Below the pieces are notes generated by a model. The model ran no database searches and was not told the origin of the DNA. It worked only from the letters and a program-made list of their open reading frames with translations. A stretch of 64,000 bases of DNA, taken from assembly GCF_002575655.3 (NCBI RefSeq), contig NC_053038.3:139764885-139828884 (forward strand), given 5' to 3'. Both the position numbers and the translations under genes were made by a program. The DNA is from Aegilops tauschii subsp. strangulata (lineage: Eukaryota > Streptophyta > Magnoliopsida > Poales > Poaceae). Position 1 is the stretch's first letter, and each line of letters starts with the position of its first letter. Below, piece by piece: positions 1 to 12,084 of the stretch.

Positions 1-485
1 AGCACGTTAGAAGGAGCTCTATCACGGCCTGGCGGCTGTGCGCCATTTTCGCCAGCGTCTCGGAGTGCATGCTGGCCTTCTACGTCCCGTGAATGACGCA
101 CCTGACACTTCCCACGGCGGCGCCCAGGGTCACGAGCGTGGTGACGTTGCTCGTTGCGCACAACCTGGGAAGAGCGCGTCGTGGGCGCCGGTGTAGGCAT
201 CTTGGAAGTCGCCGCGCCGCCCGTGGGTGGCACGACGCCGCCCCTCGAGGGCCCCGAGCCACCTGCGGGGGGCCCGGCTACGTCTTTGGATTTGGTGGCA
301 TGCGGACCGTCGTCTCGCGCACGAACGACGCCGCTCGCCATCCTTTGACTGCCATAGCGATGTAGGTGTTCGTGTGCCGTGCCTCGGCTTCCGTCCGTGA
401 CCGCCCCGCCACTCGCCCGCACTGGTACGGGCCGTTCGGCTCCCGATGAATCGATCACCGCGATCGTCTTCTTCTTGGGAGCCAT
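1..485 (-). CDS. N-terminal part of a Tat-type Gypsy Gag (runs off window)
   Basis: The minus strand is open from an ATG at 483-485 to the window edge (161 codons) without a stop. The product starts MAPKKKTIAVIDSSG and is rich in Arg, Gly and Pro, as expected for the disordered start of a Tat-lineage Gag; the capsid core lies outside the window. The ATG sits about 50 bp downstream of the primer-binding site, the normal place for gag. Gag would form the virus-like particle of the retrotransposon. Assignment rests mainly on context (PBS plus LTR), because no conserved Gag motif is reached. Confidence 0.6.
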   Translation of the reverse strand, partial: MAPKKKTIAVIDSSGAERPVPVRASGGAVTDGSRGTAHEHLHRYGSQRMASGVVRARDDGPHATKSKDVAGPPAGGSGPSRGGVVPPTGGAATSKMPTPAPTTRSSQVVRNEQRHHARDPGRRRGKCQVRHSRDVEGQHALRDAGENGAQPPGRDRAPSNV

Positions 486-536
486 GGCGATGAAGAACTG
501 CTAAACTGACTGCTAGACCGGATTTTCACAACTGCA

Positions 537-556
537 CACCCCTACCTGGCGCGCCA
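537..556 (-). promoter_or_regulatory. Primer-binding site of Gypsy element A
   Basis: The minus strand reads TGGCGCGCCAGGTAGGGGTG four bases inside the LTR end at 561. The same 20-mer follows the LTR of the element at 37927. It is the standard PBS next to Tat-type Gypsy LTRs in grasses and fixes the element's orientation as minus. Confidence 0.85.
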
Positions 557-560
557 AAGA

Positions 561-1749
561 TGTCTAAGGGAATGACACCTATGGGATCACTGTGATCCCT
601 TCTATGGTTGGCAGGCGCGGGGTTGTGCAAAGAGCGGGTCTGGTAGTCAGCACAAGGATCGTTTACCCAGGTTCGGGCCGCGAGAATGCGTAATACCCTA
701 GTCCTGCTTTGATGTATATTTGAGTGTTCTGGAGCTCTCGAACTAGCTACGGGGCTTGCGTAGTCCAAAAGATCCGAATCCTTCTCCAGTACGCCTCGGG
801 CCTCCTTTTATAGACGAAAGGGGTTGCCACAGTGGCACACGGGAGGTGGAAAGGTATACAGTGTACAAGCTTATCTCCTCTCATTACGGGACAAGGTGCA
901 TTAAATGTGCCCCTTAGGTGTCCTGTTGCTTTATTGGGGACGGCAACGAGGCCCGTCCCGTCCGTGGCCGCCCCGCCTCGCTCCGACACGCATCCAGGCC
1001 AACGATGCATGCAACGCCACGTAGGCTGGCAGGCTGCTAAAATGGCGTGGTGGTAGGGTCTTCACGAAGATCTGCATGCCACCACGCAGGTGCTTGCTCA
1101 GTTGGCCTGGAAGCCGCACGTTGCCACGCAGGTGCCTGCCCAGCTGGTTGGGCTGGCAGCTATATGGGAACGACGGTGGAGTCTTGGCAGACGTGGGTCT
1201 GGCTGTGGCCTCGCAGGTGTCCTCAGAAGGGGTCTCGCCAGGGCCACAGCAAGGGTCTTGCCGTGGCATCGCGGTCGTCCCTGGCAAGATCCCGTGGATT
1301 TCCTCGGCATGGACCTTGCCGAGGAGCGTCGTCTTCTAGTCTTCATCTGATCTCGTGTGCTTATGATCTTCACAAAGATCTGCATGCCACCATGGAGGTG
1401 CCTCCCGAGCCATGGTTCCAATGTGCTTGATGGTGTTGGAACCCTTGGGCTCAAGGGTGGCACGCTCTGCTGGTGTTGGGCAAGTTTCCCTGGCAAGACC
1501 CTTGCCGGGGCTGCGGAGGCCGCCCCGGCAAGGGTCTTGCCGGGGGAGTCCACTTCACCTTCTTGCTCTTTGTGCCTCTGGTCTTGGCGTTGCTTTGCCC
1601 GTCTTGCGCTTTTGGCTGGAGCGCTGTCTGGTATTCTTGTGTTTCTGCTCCCTCCCTTTGCCCTGCTAAGTGTGGCCGCAGGTGCGGCTCTGACTGCCCG
1701 TGCACAAGTAGAGGGATAAAAAGGAGAGCCCCTACTTTTGTCCACCAAC
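561..1749 (-). mobile_element. 5' LTR of Tat-type Gypsy element A
   Basis: On the minus strand this 1.19-kb LTR starts TGTTGGTGGACA at 1749 and ends CCTTAGACA at 561, directly before the PBS. A TATA box (TATAAAAGG, minus) lies at 804-812, which puts R/U5 at about 561-780 and U3 at about 830-1749. The internal region extends left beyond the window, so the second LTR and the target duplication cannot be checked. The right boundary is inferred from the TGTTGG start and from the coding-like sequence beginning immediately beyond it. Confidence 0.75.
1060..1560. repeat. Degenerate short repeats in U3 of LTR A
   Basis: Related segments recur: cttcacgaagatctgcatgc near 1060 and cttcacaaagatctgcatgc near 1369, each followed by ccaccaYgcaggtgcct-like text. 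A GC-rich inverted repeat near 1495-1548 pairs gcaagacccttgccggggc with ccccggcaagggtcttgc. Such motifs are common in U3 enhancer regions; function is not shown. Confidence 0.5.
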
Positions 1750-2133
1750 AGCGTTGGCCCTTTCCATGCTAGCGTGGTCCACTAAAGCTTCGGCTTCTAA
1801 GCAGGAAACCCACTTGACGAGCTGGTAGTAAAATTCGGCTTCACAAACGCGTGCGTGCCCGACAGCCTCCAGGGCTATTTTTCGGCTGCCGGCCTCCATG
1901 TAGTCGGCCCAATTGCGGGCGCTCTGCTCGCCACTCAAACCGTCAGTGCACTGCTGCTCCATGCCCCGTTGGTGGTGCAAATCGGCGATACGCTGCTCCT
2001 CCGCCAGGCGGTCGCACTCCAATAACTCCTCATACTCCGCATTGCCATCTAAAGACTTGTAGAATGCCTCCTCCCTCCGTCTGCCTTCTGGTGAAAATCC
2101 GCACACTAGTTCCGGCGGTGACCGCCTCCGGTG
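1750..2133 (-). pseudogene. Unidentified coding-like fragment, split by two LTR insertions
   Basis: The minus frame is open across this segment, and after skipping the solo LTR at 2134-6240 it stays open to about 6380. The visible product is Glu/Arg-rich (EELLECDRLAEEQRIADLHH) and probably helical. I do not recognise the family. Its left end is cut by LTR A at 1749, where the frame reads a few codons into the LTR and stops at 1732. It may be an exon of a host gene or the coding part of an older transposon. Confidence 0.35.
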
Positions 2134-5100
2134 TGTCAGGACCCCGATCCTAAGTCACATCGATCTAGCTTGTAACACATCATATCACTTTGCGGCCTCA
2201 CGCACGGTATTCCCACGGGTGCCACCTTACCTGGCCCGGGACCGTTTGCGCCTTTTGGCTCACGTATATGATAGTGTCGCTAGCATCCATATGACAGAGA
2301 ACCCGGGCCGACATGACTAGTCGTGAACCCAAAGTGGCACTAACTAACAGGGACAGGCATACATGACCTAGCAACGAACATGTCGGTCATCAGCGAGTGA
2401 ATCCGGGCTATAGCAACTAGGCTAGCAGGACTCCGGGAATCCGGGCTATAGCAGGCTAACCGGACTCCGAAAGACAACGCGTGACATTTTCCTGAAGGGA
2501 CAGACACAGGATCGAAGGACACATGCCGGCCAGTCTAAGTGTTCCGGAGCATTTGCAACTGGGCTAACAGGACTCCGGTAAACCGGGTTGTAGCAAACTA
2601 CCATGGCTCAATGGAAGCACTAGACTACATTTCCCCATAAGAGAGGCTACCAAGGATAGACAACTAGGTTGTCGGATCCCACACATACCAAGCATTTCAA
2701 TCATACACACAACATGCTCGATATGTGTAAATACAACATGGCATCACAACAAAACTCTACGACTGAAAGTATTTATTCATTGGCTCCGAAGAGCCAGATA
2801 TTACAAACATGGGTCTGATGACCCAACATACAGAGCATACAAGCAACAAGCACATGCGGAAGCTTAACTAGTCTGAGTACAAACAACTACAAAAGAAAAA
2901 GGCTAAGAAGCCTGACTAACTACAAGACCCTCCCAAGGTACAAGCTCGTAGCTGAGGTTACAAGCTAAACGTCGAAGTCCACGCGGAACTAATAGCGAGA
3001 CTGAAGTCTCTCTGCAAAAACATAAATTAAGCAAACGTGAGTACAAATGTACCCAGCAAGACTTACATCAGAACTAGCTACATATGCATCGGTATCAAGA
3101 GAGGGATGGTGGGGTTTAACTGCAGCAAGCCATCTTGGACTCGATGGCTATCCTAAACTACGACTGCAAGTAACTCTGTTGAGGTGGCGCACACGAGTCC
3201 ACATATTCACCATATCAATACACCACTATGGATCCGCTCCCGTCTCCCTACGAGAACGCCATCCATAGCACTCATGCTTATCTTGCGCATTTTAGAGTAT
3301 CCACTTTCACTTGTCTATGAACTGTACAGGCAACCCAGAAGTCCTTTACCGCGGACACGGCTATTCGAATAGATGATGTTAACCCTGCAGGGGTGTACTT
3401 CTTCACACACGCTCTCGCCTCTTACCACCATGTACACGTCGTGTATCTCGGCAACCTTCAAGCGGAAGCCTGGCGAGGGAGTCGACCACGACCTGACTAA
3501 CCACACAAGTCTCTCGTCCAGGTTTATCGCCTATTCGAGTTCCATCCGCAAGGAGATCTGGCCGGGGTGGCGCTCATGGCCCCAAACGATGTGAGCAGGG
3601 TTCCCAAGCCCACCTCGACGGGTGGATCTACGCTTGGTACACCATGCCATGTTGCCTAGTCTGTCCCAAGCCCACCTGTACCGGGTGCCACCTGGTAGAC
3701 TACTAACACTACCTACAAACACCAGAAACTAGTTGCAACTCCTGGACAGAGATCAGGTTGATTAATAAGTCGAGAGAGCTTGGAGCGCCCGGAGCCCAAT
3801 GTGTGGTAGTAACTGTTCATGGATCACAAACACAGAACTCAGTTTCTGAGGATGGCTGCAATGAGACAACGCACCATGTACTCCTACATGGCCTCTCACC
3901 GCTACCTTTACCAAATTGTGTTCACACACTTAGCTCTCAATAGTAGGACATGTTCACAACTTTCCAACTCATCCCCGATGAATCAGACCTGACACAACTC
4001 TAAGCAATAGCAGGCACTACAAACAGGCATGAATGAGTAGGCACATCAGGGCTCAAACAACTCCTACTCATGCTAGTGGGTTTCATCTATTTACTGTGGC
4101 AATGACAGGTCATGCAGAGGAAAGGGGTTCAACTACCGCAACATGTAACAGTTGAAAGGTTGTTGTCCTAATGCAGTAAAAGAGAGCAAGAGGGAGAGAG
4201 TGGGATTGTATCAAAATGAACAAGGGGGTTTTTCTTGCCTAAAACTTCCGAAGATAGTATAGCTCTTCATCGGTGTCATCGAACTCATCGTTGGAACAAA
4301 CGTCTACCGGGAGGGAACAACCACCGGCAACAGAGAAAGAACACAATCAATGCAATGCAGCAATGTGATGCATGATCATGACATGGCAATATGATGTGTT
4401 ATGGCTAATGCATCTAGCAACCAGATTAAATGAAGTTGGTTTGAACCAAAGGTTCAAATTCAAACTCCATGTAAGGCATTTCAAATGCCGTTTATTGATT
4501 TGTCCAATTCAGCAGCTATAAGTTGTTCTAACATGCATGAGAATGCCATTAACAGATTCTTTGCATTTTTCTGATCATTTTTATATATAAATTATTTCAT
4601 TTGGAGTTACAGTTAAATTTCTATGATTTTTAGAAGTTTTAACTACTTTCTGGAATTTCCTGTTTATATAAAATCCAGAAAATGATTAATTGCGTCAGCA
4701 TGACGTCATGCCTGCGTCATCAAGTCAATGGCGCTGACCAGGTCAAACCTGACGTGTGGGGTCCACACGTCAGTGACACAGCTAATTAACAGGGGGTTAT
4801 TGCTAACCTAACTAAAAGATTAGGGCGCCGGGGCCCACTATCAGTGTCATTAGCTGGGGGTTAGTGCTAATTAAACTCCTGGTCGGTGGGGTCCACCTGT
4901 CAGGCCGGCGAGGTCGTCGCCGGCGACCATGGGACACGGCGGTGTCCGCGTTACAGGCCACGGGGGCGGCGGCTAAGGGCACCGGGGCGTAGCCCGTGCT
5001 TGCCCGCATCCAGGGGAGGTGACGGGAGGACGCGGGGTGGCCTGAGCTCGCGGCGACGGACGGAGTTCGGTGGCATGCGGGTTTGATGCTACGGTGCACG

Positions 5101-6240
5101 GCAGGGGCTGCAGGCGGGTGCGTTCGGCTCCTGGGGCTGCAACGAACGCGCTAATGAGCTCGGACGCGGGTGGCAGCAGCTGTGGCCGCGGCGGCGCCAT
5201 GGATGGCGGCAGCGAGCTCTCGGGTGCGGCAGCGCTAGCGCTATAGGGCGAGTTAGACTGCGGGGAGAGAGGGGAAAGGCGCAGGTGCTCACGACAGTTC
5301 TTCTGGTGCAGCTAGGTGGCTCGGGGAAGTGCTGGCGATGACGAACGGGCGATGGCGATCTCGGCGACCCGTGGAGGAAGAAGACGGTGGTGACGGCGAC
5401 GCAGGGCGCCTGGCGACGTGTAGCTGGATTGGGACGAAGAAAAGGTCGTGGCGGAGCTCTGGGGCACGTCGAGCGGCCGAAGGGGATGCAGTGGCCACGA
5501 CTACGGCAAACGGCGACGATGGCAGCGCTCGGCCACGAGATGCAGAGCGAGAGGGAGGAAGCAGAGGAGGGGATCGACACGGGGAGGGGAAGCGAGGGGT
5601 CCGGGGGGTGCGTGGCACTCGTAGCGGCGTCGGGGAGGCAGCAGGCAGGCAGGAAGTGGCGGTGCGCGTACGTGCGCGCCGTGGGCACGCGCCCCTGTCC
5701 TCCTGGCGAGGAGAGAGAGACGACTGGCATGGCCAATCAGCTGGGCAGAACTGCTGGGCCGGCTGGTAAGTGGCCTAGGTAAAACTCTCTCCCCTTTTTT
5801 CTATTTTGTTTTCTTTTCTATTTCTGTAATTTTGTTTCTCATTTAGTCAAATACTAAACCAATTTATTTTCTTCTGAAAATTAATGTAGGAACTAATTCG
5901 ATTATTCCAGAGCCCCACAGTAAAAGTCAGAATTATTGGACATATATAATATATATAACATATATATATCCAATGCAAATATTTACTGGATTAACTCAAA
6001 TGGCCAAAAATAAATACTTCTGAGCTCCCAAAAATAATGGTTGGAATTTTAACTCTGGCCAATATTATTAGAGAAAAACAGGAACATTTTCTTGGGCCAA
6101 ATTGAAGCAATTTTTATCTTGATCATTTTCAAAATAATTTCTGAGGCTTTCACAAGTCCCCATTTGAAATTCATTGAATTTTAAACATGATGCACACATG
6201 ACTAGCTAGCCCAGAGCAAACTAGAACTAGGGATGTGACA
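2134..6240 (-). mobile_element. Solo LTR, 4.1 kb, of a chromovirus-like Gypsy family
   Basis: The segment starts TGTCAGGACC and ends GGGATGTGACA and is flanked by a perfect 5-bp duplication CGGTG (2129-2133 and 6241-6245), with no internal region. This is the signature of a solo LTR left by LTR-LTR recombination. The minus orientation is inferred because the minus strand begins TGTCACATCCC. A block near 3335-3400 (ccgcggacacggct, then ccctgcaggggtgt) also occurs in both LTRs of the Tekay-like element at 16764-31494, suggesting a related family. A GC-rich island lies at about 4880-5770 in otherwise AT-rich DNA; ORFs there look incidental. Confidence 0.88.
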
Positions 6241-6245
6241 CGGTG

Positions 6246-6380
6246 TCGCCTATTGTGGACGGGCGGGGGGCATGGCGGACGTGGCGAGAGCGAGGATAAG
6301 TGGCGAGCGACGTCGGGCTGATGGGGGCTTATGAGGATAGGGCGAGTTGGATGATGGTGCCACCGGAGAAGGCCGGGAAA
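6246..6380 (-). pseudogene. Upstream continuation of the unidentified coding-like fragment
   Basis: The minus frame of the 1750-2133 fragment continues here without stops for about 45 codons once the solo LTR and one TSD copy are removed, ending at a TAA near 6385. The composition is Pro/Arg/His-rich, and no family was recognised. It could be a 5' exon or UTR by chance free of stops. Confidence 0.25.
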
Positions 6381-6619
6381 TAGTAATTATACGCGGAAGG
6401 TTGGCGAACCAGGGTGTTTCGGGGACGCGAGGTCATCGCGGTCATCAGAATTTAATGCATAAGCAGGCATGGCTTAGCATGCCAGCTTGCCGTGGAAAAC
6501 TAGAAAAACTGAAATTATGACTGTGTCGTCCCGTCCCGTCAGTGGTGCATCCCGTCCGTGCTGGGTCGCACATCGGCATGATGGTCAAACGAGTGCACTC
6601 GAATCATCCAGATGAGGTA
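6381..6619. other. Non-coding flank, no feature seen
   Basis: Mixed-composition DNA between the coding-like fragment and a small MITE. I see no coding frame or repeat structure. Confidence 0.5.
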
Positions 6620-6711
6620 CTCCCTCCTTGTCAAAAATGATTCCACCCCTCATCATCCACCTTGGTTGGTGAGATTTTTGAATTGAGCCCTACAAACTGG
6701 AAAGGAGGTAG
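6620..6711. mobile_element. Stowaway-type MITE, 92 bp
   Basis: Starts CTCCCTCCTTG and ends AAAGGAGGTAG, flanked by TA on both sides (6618-6619, 6712-6713). The short inverted ends and TA duplication match Stowaway (Tc1/mariner) MITEs. The internal arms are weakly complementary, so the copy is old. Confidence 0.6.
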
Positions 6712-6737
6712 TACGTGCGTGATCTGCTATTTATTCG

Positions 6738-6810
6738 TGTAGGATCGAGTAGGTCGGATAGTGTACGTGTAGGATCGAGTAGGTAGGATGGTGTACGTGT
6801 AGGATCACAT
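6738..6810. repeat. Short tandem repeat, about 36-bp unit
   Basis: gtgtaggatcgagtaggt recurs two and a half times with spacers ending in gtgtac. It looks like a simple local duplication. Confidence 0.65.
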
Positions 6811-7584
6811 TAGCTGATGAACGTTCACTGGGAGATAACGCGTTTGCAAACGTTTTTGCTGCCAGTTTCTTCAGTTTCGCATGGCATTTTCTTCAGAGCA
6901 GCTTGTCAGTCTCTTCAGAGGTAGGCATTTTTTATTCAGAAAATTGCCACTTCGGATCTTGCGTTGCAACTAAAACTGCCAGGAGCGCATTAGTAGGCTA
7001 GCTTGTGATTGATCAGTAACTTGTAAACACTGAGCGAACAGAAATAAGGAACTGTTAGTGACTTATAAACACTGAGAACATAGAAATAAGGATCATATTG
7101 TTCAAAATGTTTAGACGAGACGCATAGGCCTGGCATCGTAATATGTTCACATTAGTAGCCCAAATTCAAAATCAACTAGTACAATTCCCATACATAAGAT
7201 CAGCATGTTAATGCATCTCAATGATTCACAGATCATATAGAAATATGTACCTCCAAAAGCAAAGATCTAGAAAAAACATATGTTCTTCCTACTAACATGG
7301 ATGCTTCTCTTGGCCAACATTCAGTATAGAGTGAAAGACAAATTTGTTTGTGAAGTCTAGAATTCCTCTTGCAAACGTTAGTGGTTTCACCAACAGTTGG
7401 AACCATGAGAATGAACCACACACGATGGAGGAACATCCACTGCAATATGATTTGGTCTTCCCTCGATGACACGGCGGGACTATTTTTGGAATACAAACTT
7501 CAACTTAGGCAAAATGATGCCCATTGTCTAATCAGACTAAAACAATGAAGCACCTAGTGTTGGCCAATAAATAGTACAGTACTA

Positions 7585-9320
7585 CTTTTGTGCAGTCCAT
7601 GAAGTGACTGTCCAATCTTTCCGTGTCTAATTTCAAATGGCACTGCATGCAGTGACTATACTATTCTCTTGTGCAGTCCCACCAAAATTGCGTTCACTTT
7701 GTTTGTTTGCCAAATAGAAACGGGCAGACATCTCTGTCTGCACAAATATCAAGCAGCTAGTAAACATATACCTCACCTTTTATTTTGAGTTTAAACATGT
7801 CTCTTCCGCTTAGCATCGGTCATGTTTTGCACTGGATACTGTCATGTTTTGCCCTGGACAATTTCATACTGAATTGATTTGTTGGTTTAGAGCAGAAATA
7901 TAGTGCCTATTCTTCATCAGACCAAGGATATCCATGTTCGCTGTGATGGAAGAGGTGAAATCGATACAACCGAATTGAGCATCCAATCATTGAATCATGT
8001 CCTGCACCATCAATGTAGGTCCACCCTGCCAATAAATTCACATGCAAACCACTAATATTACTATCTAATGACAGTACAAAAAGAGTAGCAAGATAGTAGC
8101 AAACCATGCACCGTCGTAATGAATAGCTCATAGTGCCACCAATTGGATATAAAGGTTTGGAAGAAAAAATGCTCCTAATGTTGAACCATTTGGACTTTTT
8201 GTGCAGTTCCACTAAAATCGAGCATCCCTGTTTGCATGGATATTGAAAGTGTGATTACTATAAAGTAGCACTAGTTGAAGCATAGACTCACAAATATAAG
8301 CATTCCAATTTCTTAATGGGAAAAGGTAGCAAGACTGTTTCTAACCACCTATTTGAAGGAATAAATAAGGCAACAATGGCTGATGTTAGGAAGGCATACA
8401 TAGTTTTTTCTGAAAAATTGAACCATCCCTGAGCTTTCCTCTTCTTTTAAGCATATTTTGTGCAGTTCAACTAAAATAAAATGCGATCACTGCCTTGAAA
8501 ATTCAGTGACACTGTACAAAAAGAAATGACTTAACATTACATCATGATGTCAATTATGTAGTCGACAGGCATTAGAGACAAACATACAGACCTCCTCCGA
8601 TAACACAATGAACATTAATTTTAACAAAGGTGTGACTAGCTTTACCGGGATAATTTGAGTGAACTCTACACCCTCTATTCCTTAATATAAGACGTTTTCG
8701 TAGTTCAATTTAAAGTACCCAAACGTCTAGTATTTAGAGAAACAGATAGTTTTCTTGAGCACATATCTGGGAAAGTTTTCCACACTTTATATATGTCCAT
8801 ACGCTAATGCGACACCATTCAAATAGTAAAAATATACACTAATCAAGTGGCTTGTGCAACAGTAGAGTAGTTTTTTTATTACAGGGTACAGTACAATGGT
8901 TTTACTAAACAGATTTCCATAAGCTCTAGCACTAGAAGATTTCTATAAGCATTAACCATACAAAATGTAAAGGTAACAAGTTTCAGCATTGGTATAGTAG
9001 CTATGCAAGAGCATTAAACCAATACAAAAGTCTGAAGGTAAATAGCATTATTAACTAATGACAGTATAAAAAATTGAAAACCATGTACCTTCAAGGTAAA
9101 TATCATTTCGAACTCGAGGGGACCTAAAAATTGTTATCCCAATCTTGATAATCGATCAAACATAAAAACTTGATCAAACGAATCAAGAGAAGAGTCGGAG
9201 GAGGAGGTGCCCACTATTGACCTTTCCTCTTGTCTTCATAATTTTTTGTGCAGTTTAACCAAAATAAAATGACGCCAGCGCCTTGGCATTTTGGTGACAT
9301 TGTACAAATTTTTTTGACAT
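7585..9320. repeat. Group of short inverted-repeat units with TTTTGTGCAGT ends
   Basis: ttgtgcagt recurs near 7589, 7670, 8201, 8459 and 9246; the last four are followed by a related YcMAcYAAAAt. A complementary tail (gacactgtacaaaaa or similar) follows the 8459 and 9246 copies about 60 bp later and stands alone near 8071. The two clearest units, about 8456-8527 and 9241-9311, are therefore 70-bp foldback sequences with similar interiors. They resemble tiny MITEs, but I cannot assign a superfamily. Confidence 0.45.
8669..8746. mobile_element. Small Stowaway-like MITE, 78 bp
   Basis: The left end (ccctctattccttaatataa, then gacgtttt) is imperfectly complementary to the right end (aaacgtctagtatttagaga, then aacaga). 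TA flanks both ends (8667-8668 and 8747-8748). The arms match the common grass Stowaway ends related to CTCCCTCYGTTCCT. Confidence 0.55.
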
Positions 9321-10314
9321 ATCTCATGAAAGTGAGGTATGTAATCTATAAGCATTAACAGCGCAAAAATCTGAAGGTATTACCAAGTTTCTTCGATGGT
9401 ATGCTGGCTGTGCAACAGCATTAGAATGCCTTAGCTGAAATATCTTTAGTACATCCACAATCAACAGCTCACCCTGAAATAATCCAGTGACATTAAATGG
9501 CATTTCTTAACTTTATCGATGGCATTACACTGAGTGCGACATTAGTTAAATGTGGCATCCCTTTAGCAGTAGCATTGCTTGACTTGACCGCTGGCGTTAT
9601 ACTAACAGCAAAAAAGTGGCAATAAGAGCTTGGGAGGCCCATTTGGACAGTGGGCGCACCAGTACGATGTACCTCCACAGACGCATAGAGTGGTGAGGGA
9701 GGTATGGTTGCCCAGAGCAACAAATATCCAGGCAACATATGTGGATTACGTCCCATTTTTGTTATCTTTAGCCACCTTTTTCCTATGTGAGGACAACAAA
9801 CCGATCGACCTAGTCATTATCTATTGCATTGTCATGCCTTTCTACCCTTTTCAACCAAGAGACACGAGAATCGTTCCTTAGCTACTGATTTTCCCATTTT
9901 CAGCCTAGATGCGGGTTCGATGCCTAGTCTCTTGGACAGTACATTCTCCCTTCCTTTCCTTATTCAACCCAGACATGGATTAGTCTGCATGAAGTAGGGT
10001 TTCCTTTAATAGTGCAAATTAAGGTTTTCATCTGCGTGACCAGCAGAGCAGAGGATAGCAAATTGGGAAGATGGTGGAGTGGCAAAAGATCCACATGCAG
10101 CAACATGGGAGATGGGGCAATAGAACAAGGGTATGGTTCGAAAAGAGGTAGCGTACCTAAGGGTCGGCTGGAAGTGGCTTCGCTCTAGTCATCGTCCTCC
10201 GCACACACTACGGCAGTGAGCTTGGGGCAGAGGCTATCCCACGCGGGTGCTAGGTCTGAGAGGACGGCCTTGCCGTTAGTGCGTGACCTTGCTTGCCGAT
10301 GACGAGTGCGTCAA

Positions 10315-11863
10315 TGATACGTCTCCAACGTATCTATAATTTTTGATTGTTCCATGCTATTATATATTCTGTTTTGGATGTTTAATGGGCTTTATTATAC
10401 ACTTTTATATTATTTTTGGGACTAACCTACTAACCCAAGGCCCAGTGGAAATTGCTGTTTTTTTGCCTATTTCAGTGTTTCGCAGAAAAGGAATATCAAA
10501 CGGAATGAAACCTTCGGGAATGTGATTTTTGGAACAAACGTGATCCAGAGTACTTGGAGTGGACGTCAAGAAACAACCGAGGAGGCCACGAGGCAGGGAG
10601 GCGCTCCTGCCCCCTAGGCGTGCCCCCACCCTCGTGGGCCCCTCATGGATCCACCGACCTACTTCTTCCTCCTATATATACCTACGTACCCCAAAACCAT
10701 CAAGGAGCACCACGAAACCCTATTTCCACTGCCGCAACCTTCTGTACCCATGAGATCCCATCTTGGGGCCTTTTCCGGGGCTCCGACGGAGGGGGCATCG
10801 ATCACGGAGGGCTTCTACATCAACACCATAGCCTCTCCGATGATGTGTGAGTAGTTTACCACAGACCTTCGGGTCCATTGTTATTAGCTAGATGGCTTCT
10901 TCTCTCTCTTTGGATCTCAATACAAAGTTCTCCTCAATCTTCTTGGAGATCTATTTGATGTAACTCTTTTTGCGATGTGTTTGTCGAGATCCGATGAATT
11001 GTGGGTTTATGATCAAGATTATCTATGAACAATATTTGAATCTTCCCTAAATTCTTTTATGTTTGATTGGTTATCTTTGCAAGTCTCATCGAATTATCAG
11101 TTTGGTTTGGCCTACTAGATTGATCTTTCTTGCAATGGGGGAAGTGCTTAGCTTTGGGTTCAATCTTGCGTTGCTCGATCCTAGTGACAGAAGGGGAAAC
11201 GAATAGTATTTTATTTTTGCCATCGAGGATAAAAAGATGAGGTTTATATCATATTGCTTGAGTTTATCCCTCTACATCATGTCATCTTGCCTAATGCGTT
11301 ACTCTGTTCTTATGAACTTAATACTCTAGATGCATGTTGGATAGCGGTCGATGTGTGGAGTAATAGTAGTAGATGCAGGCAGGAGTCGGTCTACTTGTTG
11401 CAGACGTGATGACTATATACATGATCACACCTAGATATTCTCATAATTATGCACTTTTCTATCAATTGCTCGACAGTAATTTGTTCACCCACCGTAATAC
11501 TTATGCTATCTTGGGAGAAGCCACTAGTGAAACCTATGGCCCCCGGGTCTATTTTCCATTATATAAGTTTCCAATCTATTTTTACTCTGCAATATTTACT
11601 TTCAATCTTTATCATAAGAATACCAAAAATATTATCATCTCTATCAGATCTCACTTTTGCAAGTGGTCATGAAGGGATTGACAACCCCTTTATCGCGTTG
11701 GTTGCAAGGTTCTTATTTGTTTGTGTAGGTACAAGGGACTTGCGTGTGGCCTCCTACTGGATTGGTACCTTGGTTCTCAAAAACTGAGGGAAATACTTAC
11801 GCTACTTTGCTGCATCACCCTTTCCTCTTCAAGGGAAAACCAACGCATGCTCAAGAGGTAGCA
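10315..11863 (+). repeat. 5' LTR of the Athila-type element
   Basis: About 1.55 kb, starting TGATACGTCTCC and ending near ...GAGGTAGCA, ten bases before the PBS. A plus-strand TATA box (TATATATA) is at 10673-10680. The right boundary is inferred from PBS distance, since no second LTR is available to align. Confidence 0.75.
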
Positions 11864-11873
11864 AGAAGGATTT

Positions 11874-11891
11874 CTGGCGCCGTTGCCGGGG
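11874..11891 (+). promoter_or_regulatory. Athila-type primer-binding site
   Basis: tggcgccgttgccgggga follows the LTR end after a ten-base spacer. This motif is characteristic of Athila/Sabrina-type grass elements and marks where reverse transcription would start. Confidence 0.85.
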
Positions 11892-12084
11892 AGTCTACGC
11901 ACAAGTCAAGACATACCAAGTACTCATCACAAACTCTTATCCCTTGCATGACATTATTTGCCATTTGCCTCTTGTTTTCCTCTCCCCCACTTCACCCTTG
12001 CCGTTTTATTCGCCCTCTTTTCCCATTCGCCTCTTTTTCGCTTGCTTCTTGTTTTCTTGTGTGTTGGATTGCTTGCTTGTCACG

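Larger units (their letters stand above)
6811..10314. other. AT-rich non-coding stretch without a recognisable gene
   Basis: All frames are short and interrupted. The region holds a small MITE (8669-8746) and several short inverted-repeat units described separately, and nothing else I can support. It is the left flank of the Athila element, whose left TSD would be GTCAA at 10310-10314. Confidence 0.5.

Noticed and set aside
5089..5736. 215-codon minus-strand ORF in the solo LTR
   Set aside because: It lies in a GC-rich island inside an LTR, has overlapping ORFs of similar length on both strands and shows low-complexity Pro/Arg/Ser composition without a domain.
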